Positions 39,890-51,438 are shown, counted from the stretch's first letter. The stretch is DNA of 64,000 nt from Batillaria attramentaria (GCA_018292915.2 JACVVK020000211.1:421001-485000); one strand, 5' to 3'. Translations and numbers: made by a program. Notes: generated by a model from the letters alone, not told the origin.

Positions 39890-40120
39890 TCAACCACAAC
39901 GGTCATCGTCCTCCATTGTTGTCCGGCCAGACATGAACTGTCTGAACCACATGAAAACTGTGGCTTTGGATAGGGATTGATCTCCAGAATAGTGGTTTAA
40001 TCTTTGAAAGCAGTCTTGAAAAGATTTTCCTTGGCAGTAGTCATAATACATCAAGCCTCGAAAATCCCTCCGGGAAAGGTCAACACTGCTGGAAGAAGAC
40101 CCGTCACCCATACCGGGCAT
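39890..40120 (-). pseudogene. mariner/SETMAR-type HTH domain fragment
   Basis: The frame from ATG 40120 reads FRGLMYYDYCQGKSFQDC, LSKATVFMWFRQFMSGR, and EDDDRCG before a stop. This matches the N-terminal helix-turn-helix of mariner (Mos1/SETMAR-like) transposases: helix, SxATVxxWFxxF, then the xEDDxRxGRP linker. No second HTH or DDE catalytic domain follows in any nearby frame. It is either a relic or an HTH-only gene fragment. Confidence 0.6.
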
Positions 40121-41349
40121 TTTGTTGTATACAATGCAAATGGTTGCGCGGAATGAAGTAAAACTTTTTTTTTAATCATAAGTATTACGAAACTGGTCTA
40201 TCGTGTGATGTAAACAGCAAAGCAGTGACGTCATCAGTTCGTCCAGGGTGTAAAACAAAAGGAGTGGCCCTTCGTATACCGAGTATTCGATCTTGGAAGC
40301 TTGGATTTCATTTCACTCTTTTTATGTTATCGGTTTTCAGTCCTTGTCGTGTGTACTCTAAGTGCATACACAATAGATGGAGTACGGTCACTTTAGGTTC
40401 AAGGTTACGTGGTGAATGTTCGAAGAGCCCGTCGTCTTACCGAGGTATACGGTGACACTCAGGCGCACACTCTTTACGTAACGAGTTCTTATAATTATTG
40501 ACTGCGGAAGATGTCTCATTCACTCACAAAAAGACTCGTGAGAAAAGTTATAGCTGTGTGGAGTTTATTTCAGCACGTCTCTGGTGTCACACCACACGCT
40601 CAAGCTTCGCACATAATGAGCTTCTCTCGTGCACACCAGAGACGGTATTCTCCATATGCCAAGACTCTTACTGCACACCCACGCTGTAAAACGGTGGAGC
40701 GGTAGTGGCGTGAATACATTTACGTGCACAGAGAACGGTAATACTTCCTTGCAGTGTTTAAAAAGTCTATGAAAATCAGTAAATACGAACTGACGGGTGG
40801 TGGTGGTGGTGGGGGGGGGGGGGGGGAGGGAGGTCGTGAATGTCACTTAAGAAACTCTAACGCTGCTTACAGATGACGTAAAGCTGCGTTTTGAACTCTC
40901 ATGTTTTCTTTAAAAAAAAAAAAGTTTCCTTCACTTGGCGGCTTCTATAATATGGAAGAAATCACGGCAGTCAGGTTACTGCTTTTCTTCTTTTCTAAGC
41001 ACGGGCTATGGTTTGTATACTCTGGTCACTCGTGGAAATATGGCGCCCAGTCAAACAACAGGTGCTGGACTCAGATGCTGCTGCCCTATTATCGCAGACA
41101 AAAGCCGAACGCAGGATGTGTGCATCAGTCCTCGGGAAACTGGAAGCAACGGTCGCATAATATGCATATTTAATGCATGATTGATGGGTTTTCTTTGTGC
41201 TTTACCTGACTCGTGCATGTACAGTAATAGCTCTTCTCGTTACGCCTGAATGCTGTCGTTACGCCTGAATGCTGTTACTGATAGACGGTAGGCAGTCCGC
41301 ACGTGCAGATGACTATCTTTGAGAGCGCCGGCATTGACGAAAGACCATG

Positions 41350-41623
41350 GCCCGTATGTAATAGTCGAGATTAGGGCTTTTAGCCCCGGGTTATAGTCTA
41401 ACCGAACTAAATTAGCTCCAGCTCTAAATTTTCTCTTGTGTTTCGTTTTAAATCAGGAAGCGGGCCCATTCCAGGAAGGTGCCTGAGCCGCTATAGGATT
41501 TTTTTCTTCCTTTCTTCGCTTCCTTTTTTTAAAATTCAATTTTGCTTTTGGATTTCTTTTGTCCTAGTCTGGGTTAGGCCCGTAGCCCTGGCTTAAATTA
41601 ACCTCGAATTTTACATACGGGCC
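41350..41623. mobile_element. MITE family P, copy 1
   Basis: Termini are GGCCCGTATGTAATAGTCGA on the left and the complement of GGCCCGTATGTAAAATTCGA on the right. No ORF. The middle has AGGAAGCGGGCCCATTCC and TTTTGTCCTAGTCTGGGTTA. Confidence 0.88.
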
Positions 41624-41626
41624 CAG

Positions 41627-41970
41627 GGCCCGTATGTAATAGTCGAGATTAGGGCTTTTAGCCCCGGCTTACAGTCTAACTTCGAACTAAACTAGCTCCA
41701 GGGTTAAATCTTCTGTTGTTTTATTTTGTGTGTTAAACCAGGAAGCGGGTCCATTCCAGGAAGGTGTTTTGTGGCTTGCGCGGCTTTAAGCCCTAAAAAC
41801 TCACTCACTCACTCCAGGAAGGTGCCTGAGCCGTTATAGAATGATTTTTGTCTTTCTTTCTTCACTTCCTTTTTTTATTTAACTTATTTTACTTTTGGGT
41901 TTCTTTTGTCCTAGTCTGGCTTAGGCCCGTAGCCGTGGGTTAAATTAACCTCGACTTTTACACACGGGCC
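41627..41970. mobile_element. MITE family P, copy 2, directly following copy 1
   Basis: Same termini and orientation as copy 1, only 3 bp (CAG) away. It is longer because of a small secondary insertion at about 41767-41812. Confidence 0.88.
41767..41812 (+). mobile_element. Short retroposed tail inserted in MITE copy 2
   Basis: About 46 bp ending in (ACTC)n, flanked by the 12-bp repeat TCCAGGAAGGTG at 41755-41766 and 41813-41824. Copies 1 and 3 of the MITE lack it. It looks like a severely 5'-truncated retroposon. Confidence 0.72.
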
Positions 41971-42168
41971 CTGAACATGTCACGGTATCCAAATGACGCA
42001 TGTAGTCTCATCATAATTATCAGTTCATGCGTCCTCAAGGTGGTCCTTGCTCGAGAATGTCAGATCCTGGGAAATGAGCATTGATTGTGTTCTTCGAGAA
42101 AGTGAATCATGTGGAAGATGATTTCCCCCTAGACGGACATGCCGCGGTCCGTATCTAGTATCTAGTCA

Positions 42169-42371
42169 CAGGGTTGCACATTTAAGTCGGTCCCAGGACA
42201 CTGACCTATAAAAATTTCAAATGTCCTATTTTTCCCACTTCAAGCGGACATTTGTCCTATTGAAAATTTTATTGCCACTAACTGACTAAGTGGCCAGGAC
42301 ACTGTGTCCTATCACTTAGCTGTTTCCAGGACACTTTGTCCTATAGAAGCTGTGGAAAATGTGCAACCCTG
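42169..42371. mobile_element. hAT-like MITE
   Basis: Termini CAGGGTTGCACATTT and AAATGTGCAACCCTG are perfect inverted repeats of the CAGGG type used by hAT elements. The interior repeats AGGACACT and GTCCTAT several times. Possible decayed 8-bp duplications (TCTAGTCA / CTTAGTGT) flank it. Confidence 0.8.
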
Positions 42372-42456
42372 CTTAGTGTCAGTGCACGAACGTCACAGTC
42401 AACTGAGTCGGTTTCGTGTTGTTAACAATTACCTACACTTGCATCTTACTCAAATG

Positions 42457-42458
<2 letters not shown>

Positions 42459-42531
<73 letters not shown>

Positions 42532-42612
42532 TACGTGCGTGTGGGTTACAAGACAGTTGTGTGTTTCAAAAGTCCGCTTACAAAACACTTCGAAAAATCG
42601 GATGGTGTGTGT

Positions 42613-42687
<75 letters not shown>
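42459..42687 (+). repeat. (GT)n and (GCGT)n microsatellites in a duplicated block
   Basis: GT with GCGT at 42459-42540 and GT at 42605-42687. Each is followed by a related sequence (TTACAAGACAGTTGTG / TTACGAGACAGTCATG, then GTACAAAACA-like), so the block was duplicated. Confidence 0.88.
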
Positions 42688-42689
<2 letters not shown>

Positions 42690-42899
42690 GAGACAGTCAT
42701 GCGTTTCAACTCAGTGAAAGTCCACGTACAAAACATTTGGAAAATCGGAGGGGTCATTAGAATTGTGCTTCGACAGTCTCTTTGATAATATATAATTATG
42801 CGTTCCCGGTTTTAAGTATAAGACATTTAAATTATATACGTTTTGCGAGGTCGTCTAAATATGTGAGTCTCGCAAAATATTCGTGTTTTCTTCTTTCTT

Positions 42900-43050
42900 T
42901 CTTTTCTGGTATGGGGGAGGGGGGGGGGGTACAAGCCTTACAAGACATAGTTTTTTTTTTTTTTTTTTTTTGGGGGGGGGGCGTTCTTTCAACGTATTCA
43001 ATTGTGATTCTCTGTTTTCTTTTATTATTATTATTGGGGGGGGGGGGGGG
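42900..43050 (+). repeat. T/G homopolymer cluster
   Basis: Runs of G, T-then-G and G occur at about 42913-42928, 42951-42980 and 43036-43050. Confidence 0.8.
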
Positions 43051-43411
43051 CTGTTGTGGGGCTCAAGTTATATGAAAAAACATACTTCAAAAGAGTATAT
43101 TTGACACATGAACAAACAACGTAAATATCGTCGCATTTCTTTTGACCACGAGCCCTGAGTGTAGAAGAGTGGCAACGCACAAACGCCATGGCCTGCTATC
43201 TCTGTGTTCGTGAGCACAGAACTCAGTCACGATACAGTCATGCACGAGAAATTTGCTACACCGCCGGCACATACTCACAAGCAGTGTGCGCAAGAAAGTA
43301 AGTCCGTCTGTGACAGTAACACACAAGATATGGGAGTCAAGCCTGTTTCGCCTCTGGTTTCAGGACTGTGAGTTGTGCCGGAACTACAGTGTGTGACTCC
43401 GGCAGTGACCA

Positions 43412-44005
43412 ATGACCGAGTCAGTACTGGACGACATGTGCGAGTCAACCAAGGGATGTTTCCGATGGATCATCATCTCCATCAACAGCATCTTACTCGT
43501 AAGTGTTTTGTTTTGTGTCATAGTTAAAAGTCTGCAGTCTCAACAAAAAACCACTAAGAGCGGTTTTTATTTTATTTTATTTATTTATGTTTTGAAAAAA
43601 AAAAAAATCCGACTGTACTGAACGCACAGGCAACTCTATCACAGTTACAGAGTTTTCAGCGCCCCTGAAACCCCTATAAAAGTCAAGGGCAGCCTGATTC
43701 AAGGTTCAGTTTACGTGTTAACATTAAGCGGGAAAGATCGCAGTTGCAAGTCTTCTCGTGCAGCACACAACAGTCGCTAGACGCTCAGTGTAGTGATGTG
43801 TCTCGCTCACTGACCAAAAGCACAATGAAGTCACCGCAGACTAACGCTCTGGTTTTGAAAGGGTCCCCGAAGCGCTGAAAACTCTGCAACTGTGACAGAG
43901 TTGCCTGCATTACGCACAGTCGCAGTTAACAAACAAACACACACCACAAATTTGCGGCTTTTTGTTGAGGTTGCAGACACTTAATGTTCCCTGTGGAGAA
44001 ATTGG

Positions 44006-44038
<33 letters not shown>

Positions 44039-44651
44039 AAAACCCGCTGTGCAGCGATGCCTGCCTGCATAAAATTTAATAGCAGTGCATGTGGTCTTCT
44101 GTTACTGAAATAACCATATTAAAGACGCATCTTTCTCTTTAAAGTCCCTCGACTGAATCGAACGGAGATGTTTTAGTTTTGTCTGGCACAAGACCTTAAC
44201 GGCATCCAAACAGCACTGTTACAGCCTCACATAGGGGAAGGCGGACGCTGATCAAACCGAAACCGAAACGCAGGCCGAAAAGCACAGCGTTCGCCACACG
44301 ACTAGGACGGCTTGGGGCCGTTGCAGCTCTCGTTAGCTGCACGACCAGCAGGCGTCAGTGTATTGAGTCCAGAGCTTTACTGACAATTGACTACTTCGAG
44401 AGCGTACAGGGGCTTTCACAAGCGCAAGTGTCCTAAAACATAAAAAACTCCAACAACAACAACAGCAACAACAGCAACAACAACCACCATCAAACGTGTA
44501 GTGACTTGAAAACCGGCGCCCTTTTCCTCGTCACTATTGGTGGATATTCAGTTCAGTTTATATTACTTTATTAATCCCAGAAGGGAAATTATAGGCCACT
44601 ATAAAGAATAATAAGACATAAAATAATAACAAATAAAAGTTGCACTAAAAG

Positions 44652-44730
<79 letters not shown>

Positions 44731-47483
44731 CAACAACAACACACAACAACAACAACAACAACAAAATCCAGCAGACAGACAGACAGACAGACACACACAC
44801 CAGTCCAAAGCACTCACGTCCTTAGAATATAAAACCACTCACAAACACCGTGGCACACACACACACACACACACACACACCTCTGTCTCTGAAACACTCG
44901 CACACTCATATATAAAACTTAATCTCTCTCACACACATAAAAAATGAACATATCTGTTAATTTTCAGCTTGTTGGCGTGGCCTCACTAGCTACAGGCATC
45001 TGGCTTCTGGTGGCTGAGGACTCCTTCTTTCAGCGTTATGACGACATTACAGGTGGAAGCGAGGTCAACCAGGAGTTGCTACGCGACGGCGCCATTGTGC
45101 TGCTGGCCGGGGGAGCGGCCATTATGCTGTTCACCGCTCTTGGCCTGGTTGCGGCCTGCACGAGCAACCCGTGTCTACTGGGGCTGGTAAGGGAAGAGTT
45201 AAAGTGAATACGCTACAGTTACACCCCCCCCCCCTCCCCTTCAAAAAAAAAGAGAGAAAAGAGAAGAATTGAGAGAGAGAGAGAGAGAGAGGCACCCCCC
45301 CCCCCCTCCCCATAAAAAGAAGAAGAATTAAATGAAAGAGAGAGAGAGAGAGAGGGTGGGGGTTGTTGCAGAAGTAGTCCTAATCCCTGTGATTTTTTCC
45401 CCACAGTACGTGGTTGTGTTGACTATTCTTCTGGTCCTGGAGACGGTTCCAGTGATCTTGGCAGTGGTCTTCAAATCTGACGTAAGTAAAGCACCGTCCT
45501 CACTATGCACATTCACTCACGATATTTCAACGGTATGTTCATCCTGGGTTCGGTTCGTGTCGACGCGATACTGCATTCCATCTACGATATATGTATCGTG
45601 TAAGAAACAACGTACAGAGGCTGAAATTGGACGTGAACTGAAGGCTCTGGTCGTGTTGACCTCGTCATTTGACGTCAATAATAATAATAATAGATACTTA
45701 TAAAGCGCTTATCCGTCAGTGAGCTGTAAGCGTGTACATGGCTATAAGGACCACAAAAGCTGAAAGAGTTAAAACAAGTAAAAAGAACTAAAACTAGTAA
45801 AACGAGCTAAAACAACTGAAAGAACTTAAAGAGCTAAAAGAACCCAAACTAGTAAAAGCGCTAAATGAACTAAAAGAACGAAAAAAACAACAACAAACAA
45901 AAAAACAAACAAAAAAACAAACAACAAAACTATACAGGAACTAACAGAAACCAATCCAAGAATAAAAGCACCCCCCCCCCCCCCCACACACACCCCTGCC
46001 ATTCACTCGTGACTGCTGCTGAGCTGACGGGACAAGTATCTTTTAACGGAGGCTTTGAAGCTAGGGGTTGAGTCGGTCTCTATGACGTTATATGGAACGT
46101 GACACATCATAATGGCCAGCATGGCATTCACTTCAAAGTTCAAGCCTTTCGTACGGCACTTTCAACAACAAGAATGTCAGTCAGATGTGAAAATCCGGTG
46201 TTAAATTATTGAAACACTTGAATGTGTGGTACCCTAATCATGCACACTATCTCTCAAAGCATGCAAAGCAGACCGACTCCTACATTTCACGATGACCAGA
46301 CTGGGTGGGTGGGTGTCTGGGAGTTTAACGTCCTTTTCCACCACGTATCGGTGATACTTAAAGACGGGGCAACGAGAAAGGAACCAGCACAAATATTTGG
46401 CCCTAACCGGGAATCGAACTCGCGACCTGAGCGGCATTCGACCAGCCGGACTGGCCTAAGATTCACTTGAACTGCGATCCTTCGGAGACTCGAGAGAACT
46501 ATTTTACGAATATAGGTATCCGTTTTGAACAGTAAATTTTCTTACGACAATTTAAGACTGAAGCCTATCTTGTTTTCAGTGGGAGGCAAAGATCGATGAA
46601 GAAGTCTTCAGCGCCATGCATAACAAATACGGTGGACAGTACAGTTCCGCCAGCAAGGCCTTCACGTCGGCCTTCAACTTGCTGCAGGAAGACGTGAGTC
46701 AAACTACACATTTAACTCTGTAGTGACTGGGGCTGCCGGGTCCAATCTCTGTGCTGGCTTGGGTCTGCCGCCAAGACACTGCAGTAAACTATTTGTGAAG
46801 AATCTCTTCTTTTCTTTTTTTTTCACTGCTTTATTATCCCTTTCGGGAAAAACTTAAGTTAAGAGACCGAGTGTCTCACAGAACGCCTGATTTCTTCAAT
46901 ATTAGAGGCAGCAAGAAGAAATCGGCCGCAAAATGGAGTTTCACTTCGCAAACGGTATCAAGGCTAGCATTTTTCCCCCTCTGATGACCCCCCCCCCCCC
47001 CCCACTTCGATTTTGGGCCTGCACAATTACCGGTAGTACTTACGTTTTGATGATGATGTGTCTGTGTTTAGTTTAAATGCTGCGGTTGGGTCAACGGATC
47101 TGATTACGTCAGAGAAAACGTGGCCCCAACTCACTGGATTGTGAGGTCGAGTGATGACGTCAGATGGAAGGTCCCTCAGGAATGCTGCCCAACTTTCAAT
47201 GACACAATCAGGACGAATTGCGTCACGGATCCTACGTCATCAGACATTTATTTCAGGAAGGTATTTACTTATCTTTTCTCTTTAAATTCAGACTTACTCG
47301 GTTTGGATTAGAGAAAGTTGTCAATGGACGGTGCTCCGAAATGTTCACAATTGTCAAAATGCGATGAGCAGTTGATTTAGACAAAGGTTACTCCAACCAT
47401 TCTACGTTTCAGTTAACGTGTGAAAACACCACTGCATTTTCCGCCACTACAAACTCTAGTGTATGAAAATGAGTTTTGGTCGG

Positions 47484-47516
<33 letters not shown>

Positions 47517-47689
47517 GTGACCATAATGATGACGACTACGGTAAGTATAGCATTGTAGTCATGTTCAAATTCTGAGATTTTTTTTTATTTTTCAGGGATG
47601 TCGTGCAGAGCTGGTAGACATCTTGTCCATGTATCAAGGCGTCATCATTGGGCTGGGTGCCACCATCATGGGACTGGAGGTACAATATG

Positions 47690-47760
<71 letters not shown>

Positions 47761-48060
47761 ACAGAGAGGAATTGCAAAATGTGTTTACAAAATGAATGAT
47801 TTGCACACAGGCACTGTACTTAGGGTAATGGTTCAAGTGACATGAATAAAGCGTTCTTTAAGTCTGCCCCTGCCCCTTCCCCCCCCCCCCCCCCCCCCCA
47901 ATCATCCTCCACCATACATATTATGAATTCGACTTGTATTTTTTCAGATGATGACTACATCATCAACTGAATGTTACTGTTGTTGTTGCAGTTACTGATG
48001 GTGGTGGGTGCGGTAGTGTTGATGAACTACACCGTGAATAACAAATACAGTGTCAGTTGA
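43412..48060 (+). CDS. Tetraspanin family protein (278 aa, seven exons)
   Basis: Tetraspanins are four-pass membrane scaffolds that organise partner proteins in the plasma membrane or endosomes. Exons, all joining in phase 0 with GT/AG sites: 43412-43498, 44968-45186, 45407-45481, 46580-46693, 47072-47260, 47596-47679 and 47992-48060 (TGA). Four hydrophobic segments are clear: about 17-46 (WIIISINSILL then LVGVASLATGIWLLV), 70-95, 102-124 and 238-268. The large extracellular loop has the CCG signature at C168-C169-G170, and C203-C204, C215 and C230, which would make three disulfides. N173 (NGS) and N208 (NDT) are possible glycosylation sites. The exon splitting each transmembrane region is usual for the family. 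The subfamily cannot be assigned by eye. Its 3' flank resembles the sequence at 53.75-53.95 kb. Confidence 0.95.
43627..43907. mobile_element. MITE in tetraspanin intron 1
   Basis: Termini are inverted repeats of about 36 bp: CAGGCAACTCTATCACAGTT then ACAGAGTTTTCAGCGC, and its complement with few changes. The octamer ACGCACAG occurs at 43622-43629 and 43912-43919, but it overlaps one terminus, so the exact duplication is unclear. Possibly a hAT relative. Part of the interior recurs near 19280. Confidence 0.75.
43908..44967. other. Remainder of tetraspanin intron 1
   Basis: It holds a (CAA)n run at about 44008-44038, a LINE/SINE-like 3' end (CTTTATTAATCCCAGAAGGG) near 44568, the CA/CAA microsatellite at 44654-44766 and CA at 44853-44881. 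No coding signal. Confidence 0.6.
44654..44766 (+). repeat. (CA)n-(CAA)n microsatellite
   Basis: About 38 CA units, then CAA units interrupted once by CACA. Confidence 0.94.
46302..46455 (-). mobile_element. SINE family A copy in tetraspanin intron 3
   Basis: GTTTAACGTCCTTTTCCACC, GACGGGGCAACGAGAAAGG, ACCAGCACAAATATTTGGCC and ATCGAACTCGCGACCTGAG are clear. About 20 bp are missing between the B and A boxes. Confidence 0.85.
47692..47760 (+). repeat. (GT)n microsatellite in tetraspanin intron 6
   Basis: About 34 GT units starting 12 bp after the exon donor at 47680. Confidence 0.94.
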
Positions 48061-48099
48061 ACGCCAGCCTGGTTGAAGAGAACTCCACAACCCCATCAT

Positions 48100-48321
48100 C
48101 TTGTACCTACTGTATACAAAGTCATCTGTGCTGAAACTTATCACCGCGACTGTCCGAAATGAACACTTTCGAACTTTGTAACATTTTTCTTCATTTCTGA
48201 ATAATATAACATCTTCATCATAAAATTATGGTTGGTTCCAGTGGTGTTATCAATTTGTTTTCCTGTAGAAATGCTTAAGTCACCTACAAATGAAAACATG
48301 GTCACTGATGCCAAAGGTTCA
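48100..48321 (+). repeat. Tetraspanin 3'-flank segment, duplicated at 53.74-53.95 kb
   Basis: It shares CTTCATCATAAAATTATGGT, GAAATGAACACT, AACTTTGTAACA, AATTTGTTTTCCTGT and AACATGGTCACTG in the same order and orientation with 53740-53949. By eye about 80-85% identical over about 190 bp. Confidence 0.88.
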
Positions 48322-48344
48322 AAACATACTTAGACAGAAGACAA

Positions 48345-48380
<36 letters not shown>

Positions 48381-49927
48381 TAAAATAGCCCTCTTCTTCA
48401 TGGACAAATTAACAACTACTGTACAGAGACTGTGTCACTTATCTCAGTTCATGTCAGGTTTCTGACACTCTCCAGAGTATAACTCTGAAGAAGTAACATA
48501 CTCCGCAAAACCTGCATGGTCTGCAAAATCCTTCTGCATGTACATGTACTGGCAGCCCATAACTACAGTACCCAAGGATGCCAATTTAATAATAATAATA
48601 ATAATAATGAGTATTGTATAGGCGCTTTACCCAATTTCATGAATCGGCTCAAAGCGCCGCAGACTGAACCCAACACGCACGCTCTCATGAATCACACACG
48701 TCCTCTCAGATACTGGACATAAACACATTACAATCACGGGGTGCGAAGGGTCAGCTCAGCTATTTAAGTTTCGGGATTTAGAATTGCATTTGTTTTTCAA
48801 ATTTTGTGGGCTGAACATTTCTAAATTAGAGGGGGAGGGAGCCGGAGCACCTGGAGAGAACCCCCGACGATCGGCCCGAATGTCGGTGCAACATGCGAAA
48901 AGGAAAAATTCTTTGCCCGGAGTGGGACTCGAACCCCAGACCTCTCGCATTGGTGACAAGTCTCGTAACCACTAGACCACCGACCGCCCCATTTACGGAG
49001 GAGGGTGGCATGGAAACAATTCTGCAGAAAAGGGGCTTACTGGTTAGATACCTATACCTTTCTCATGTTCAGTAAAAATCAAGAAAGCTTCTAATTTCTC
49101 ATAACTGGGTGACTGTCCTTAGTGACTGTAAACTCCATCTCAGAATCTGTTTTTTTATACTCAGTTCTACATATGACACAGCTTAACTCTGAAATGTCTT
49201 AGGAGTGCAGAAATATGTCTTCAAAAACACAAGATTTAGAAGCTTGGAGGCTTGTTCAGTTTTATTTCAGCCTGTGAAATACATATACCTTTTATATGTA
49301 CATGCTTGTGTATATATCTCTCTCTCTCTCTTTTCCAAACCTACTAACATATATACAGACATGTAACTTTGAAACTTCTGAAGAGAGTTTTTCAGGTCAT
49401 ATTGTTTATGCTGAGTTGTTTTGTCACATAAACGGGTGGTTCATGTGCAACATAACACAACAAACAATACATATATGCTGCAGCAGCTTGTGCTCCCCAC
49501 ATGCCCCATGTACAAACACTTTTGGAAATAAAATCATTATTGCTTGTCACGAATAAACTGCTACTTTGTATAGATGCAATGCAGCGGTTGTGTGTGTGTT
49601 GTGTGAAACTTGAATTTCCAAACATGTATATAAAAATGTATGCATCCTGTGCACAATCAACAAAAACTTTACAAATGGGCTGTGAAGGAGTTGGAGCAAA
49701 ATCTGTTCTAGCAAAGTTCCACAGCAGATAATGCCTAGCATACAGATCATCAGCTCCCCCTTTTTTTTCCTACTGTGCTAAGTAACTGAATGAAAAACTG
49801 GGTTAATCCTTACGTAGTTATCTGCACTAGGTGTAGTGGGGAAATAAAGCACTTGTACTAACGAAAACTTTCTCAGTTTAGTGTGAAAACATTTTTAAAA
49901 AGCCAAAATCTCCCAATTTACTTACTC

Positions 49928-49958
<31 letters not shown>

Positions 49959-50292
49959 GGAAAAAAAAAAGAGAAAACAAAAAACAACAACAAAACCCAA
50001 CCACAAAAGAAACAACAACAAAATTTCACTCAAGGAGGAGGTCACATATACTCACTGACAGACTCTCTCAGTTTAGTATCTTTATACATGGTATCTCTCT
50101 CACACACACACACACACACTCTTTTAAAAGTTAAAAAAAAAAGAAAAAAAAAAGGTAACAACAAAGAAATCTCCCAGTTTACTTAATACCTTCCCCTAAA
50201 GACAAGATAGCTTACACTTTTTTTCTCTTTTTTTAAAATTTGCCTAATCCAGCATCATCTTCCCACATATAGCTGTGTCAACCCAAATGGTG
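48322..50292. other. Between the convergent tetraspanin and PRMT genes
   Basis: It contains A and TA runs at 48347-48384, a SINE family B copy, a C/A tract at 49927-49958 and A-rich low-complexity DNA to 50160. The two genes' 3' untranslated regions must lie here, but I see no canonical AATAAA placed convincingly for either. Confidence 0.5.
48587..48990 (-). mobile_element. SINE family B copy, full length
   Basis: (AAT)n tail at the left, then GGCGCTTTACCCAATTTCAT, AATCGGCTCAAAGCGCCGC, GACTCGAACCCC (B box) and CACTAGACCACCGACCGCCC (A box and head). Confidence 0.92.
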
Positions 50293-51438
50293 TTACTGGT
50301 CAGTTTGTGCGTCCTGATCCTCATTGTACTGGGCTATCACAGCCTTGATCAGCTCGCATTTTCCGCGGCCGCAGTCACATGGTACAGGATGATCCTCCTC
50401 GTCCTCCTCCTCCGACGCAGACTGATCGCCATCTCCACCCGTGAGCTCGAGTGTAATATTGTAGTGTCTCTTGTCCTCGGCGTCTTGCGCGAGTGAGACA
50501 ACACAGCCGAGAGCCTCCGCTGGGGTGCCAGGTACGTCTACTGGAAAGAGAATCACCGTCTGTTTCCAGTGAGTCGGCGGGTGCGCTGGCGACGTGTTGA
50601 GTACAGTAGGAAGTTTAACGTTCCAGTCCTCCACACCACGTGAGCTCCCTCCTGGTTTGAAGTCCACGTCAAACCAAAGGGCAACTCCGTGAACTGTCAC
50701 GTCCTTGTCGAACGAAAACTGAAAGTAGTTAGTGACTTCTTGAACGTCTAATACCGATACAGTCTGCAAATCAAATTCCTTGAGAAGTTGTGGCGGTGTA
50801 GCGAGTTGCTGTTGCGTGACCACTGTAGTGAGAGGTTCCTCAAGCAGTTTCGACCTGACAAAAGGTATAACCGCTGAAAAGTCAAACCCGGCAACGTTCC
50901 TCCAAAACTCACACTTCTCCTCAAGATACGCCTCCAAGTTGACTGGTGCCACATACAGACGAGCTATCGCCGGAATGACGATGCCACCGGCAGCCAGGAA
51001 TTTGTCTCTTGCAACGATAACTGAGTCCAGCATTGACTCATGGAGCAGGTAAAACCCCATCCACTCGGAGACAATCACATCAACCTTCATCCCATCTTCC
51101 AGCTTTGCGTCTTCCACAGTTGAGTTAACTACAACAATCTTGTCCTGGAACCCATTCTGTTCGACAATCTCTTTGCAAATCGTCGCTACAGGGCTGGCTT
51201 CTACGGCGTAAACTTTCTGTGCGCCAACTGACGCTGCCCAAAGGGACAGGATTCCGGTCCCTGCACCGACATCCATCACCACCTTACCCTGTATCAGATG
51301 TTTAAATTCCTCAAAGAAAGTCCTGTAGGCGGTCATGCGTGGCTGGTCGCTAAGCATTACTTCATGAACTTTGGGGTCGGTGTAGCTGTCAAAGTAGCTG
51401 GATCGAGACCGAACCATCTGTGGTTCGGTGGTGGCCAT
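50293..51438 (-). CDS. Type-I-like protein arginine methyltransferase (381 aa)
   Basis: It transfers methyl groups from S-adenosylmethionine to arginine side chains. The coding region is a single exon, ATG 51438 to TAA 50293. Motifs: YFDSY (15-19) and H25; motif I VMDVGAGTGILS (54-65); E80 in VYAVEAS, expected to bind the cofactor ribose; the double-E loop SEWMGFYLLHESM with E125 and E134; and the THW loop at 289-291. All expected catalytic residues are present. The beta-barrel half follows, then an acidic tail (EEEDEED, 343-349) and a Cys-containing end, C354-D-C356 and C361. The sequence has features of PRMT6 and PRMT2 and I cannot choose by eye. A minus-strand acceptor (poly-T then CCAG) at 51492-51491 suggests a 5' untranslated intron. 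Confidence 0.94.
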   Translation of the reverse strand: MATTEPQMVRSRSSYFDSYTDPKVHEVMLSDQPRMTAYRTFFEEFKHLIQGKVVMDVGAGTGILSLWAASVGAQKVYAVEASPVATICKEIVEQNGFQDKIVVVNSTVEDAKLEDGMKVDVIVSEWMGFYLLHESMLDSVIVARDKFLAAGGIVIPAIARLYVAPVNLEAYLEEKCEFWRNVAGFDFSAVIPFVRSKLLEEPLTTVVTQQQLATPPQLLKEFDLQTVSVLDVQEVTNYFQFSFDKDVTVHGVALWFDVDFKPGGSSRGVEDWNVKLPTVLNTSPAHPPTHWKQTVILFPVDVPGTPAEALGCVVSLAQDAEDKRHYNITLELTGGDGDQSASEEEDEEDHPVPCDCGRGKCELIKAVIAQYNEDQDAQTDQ

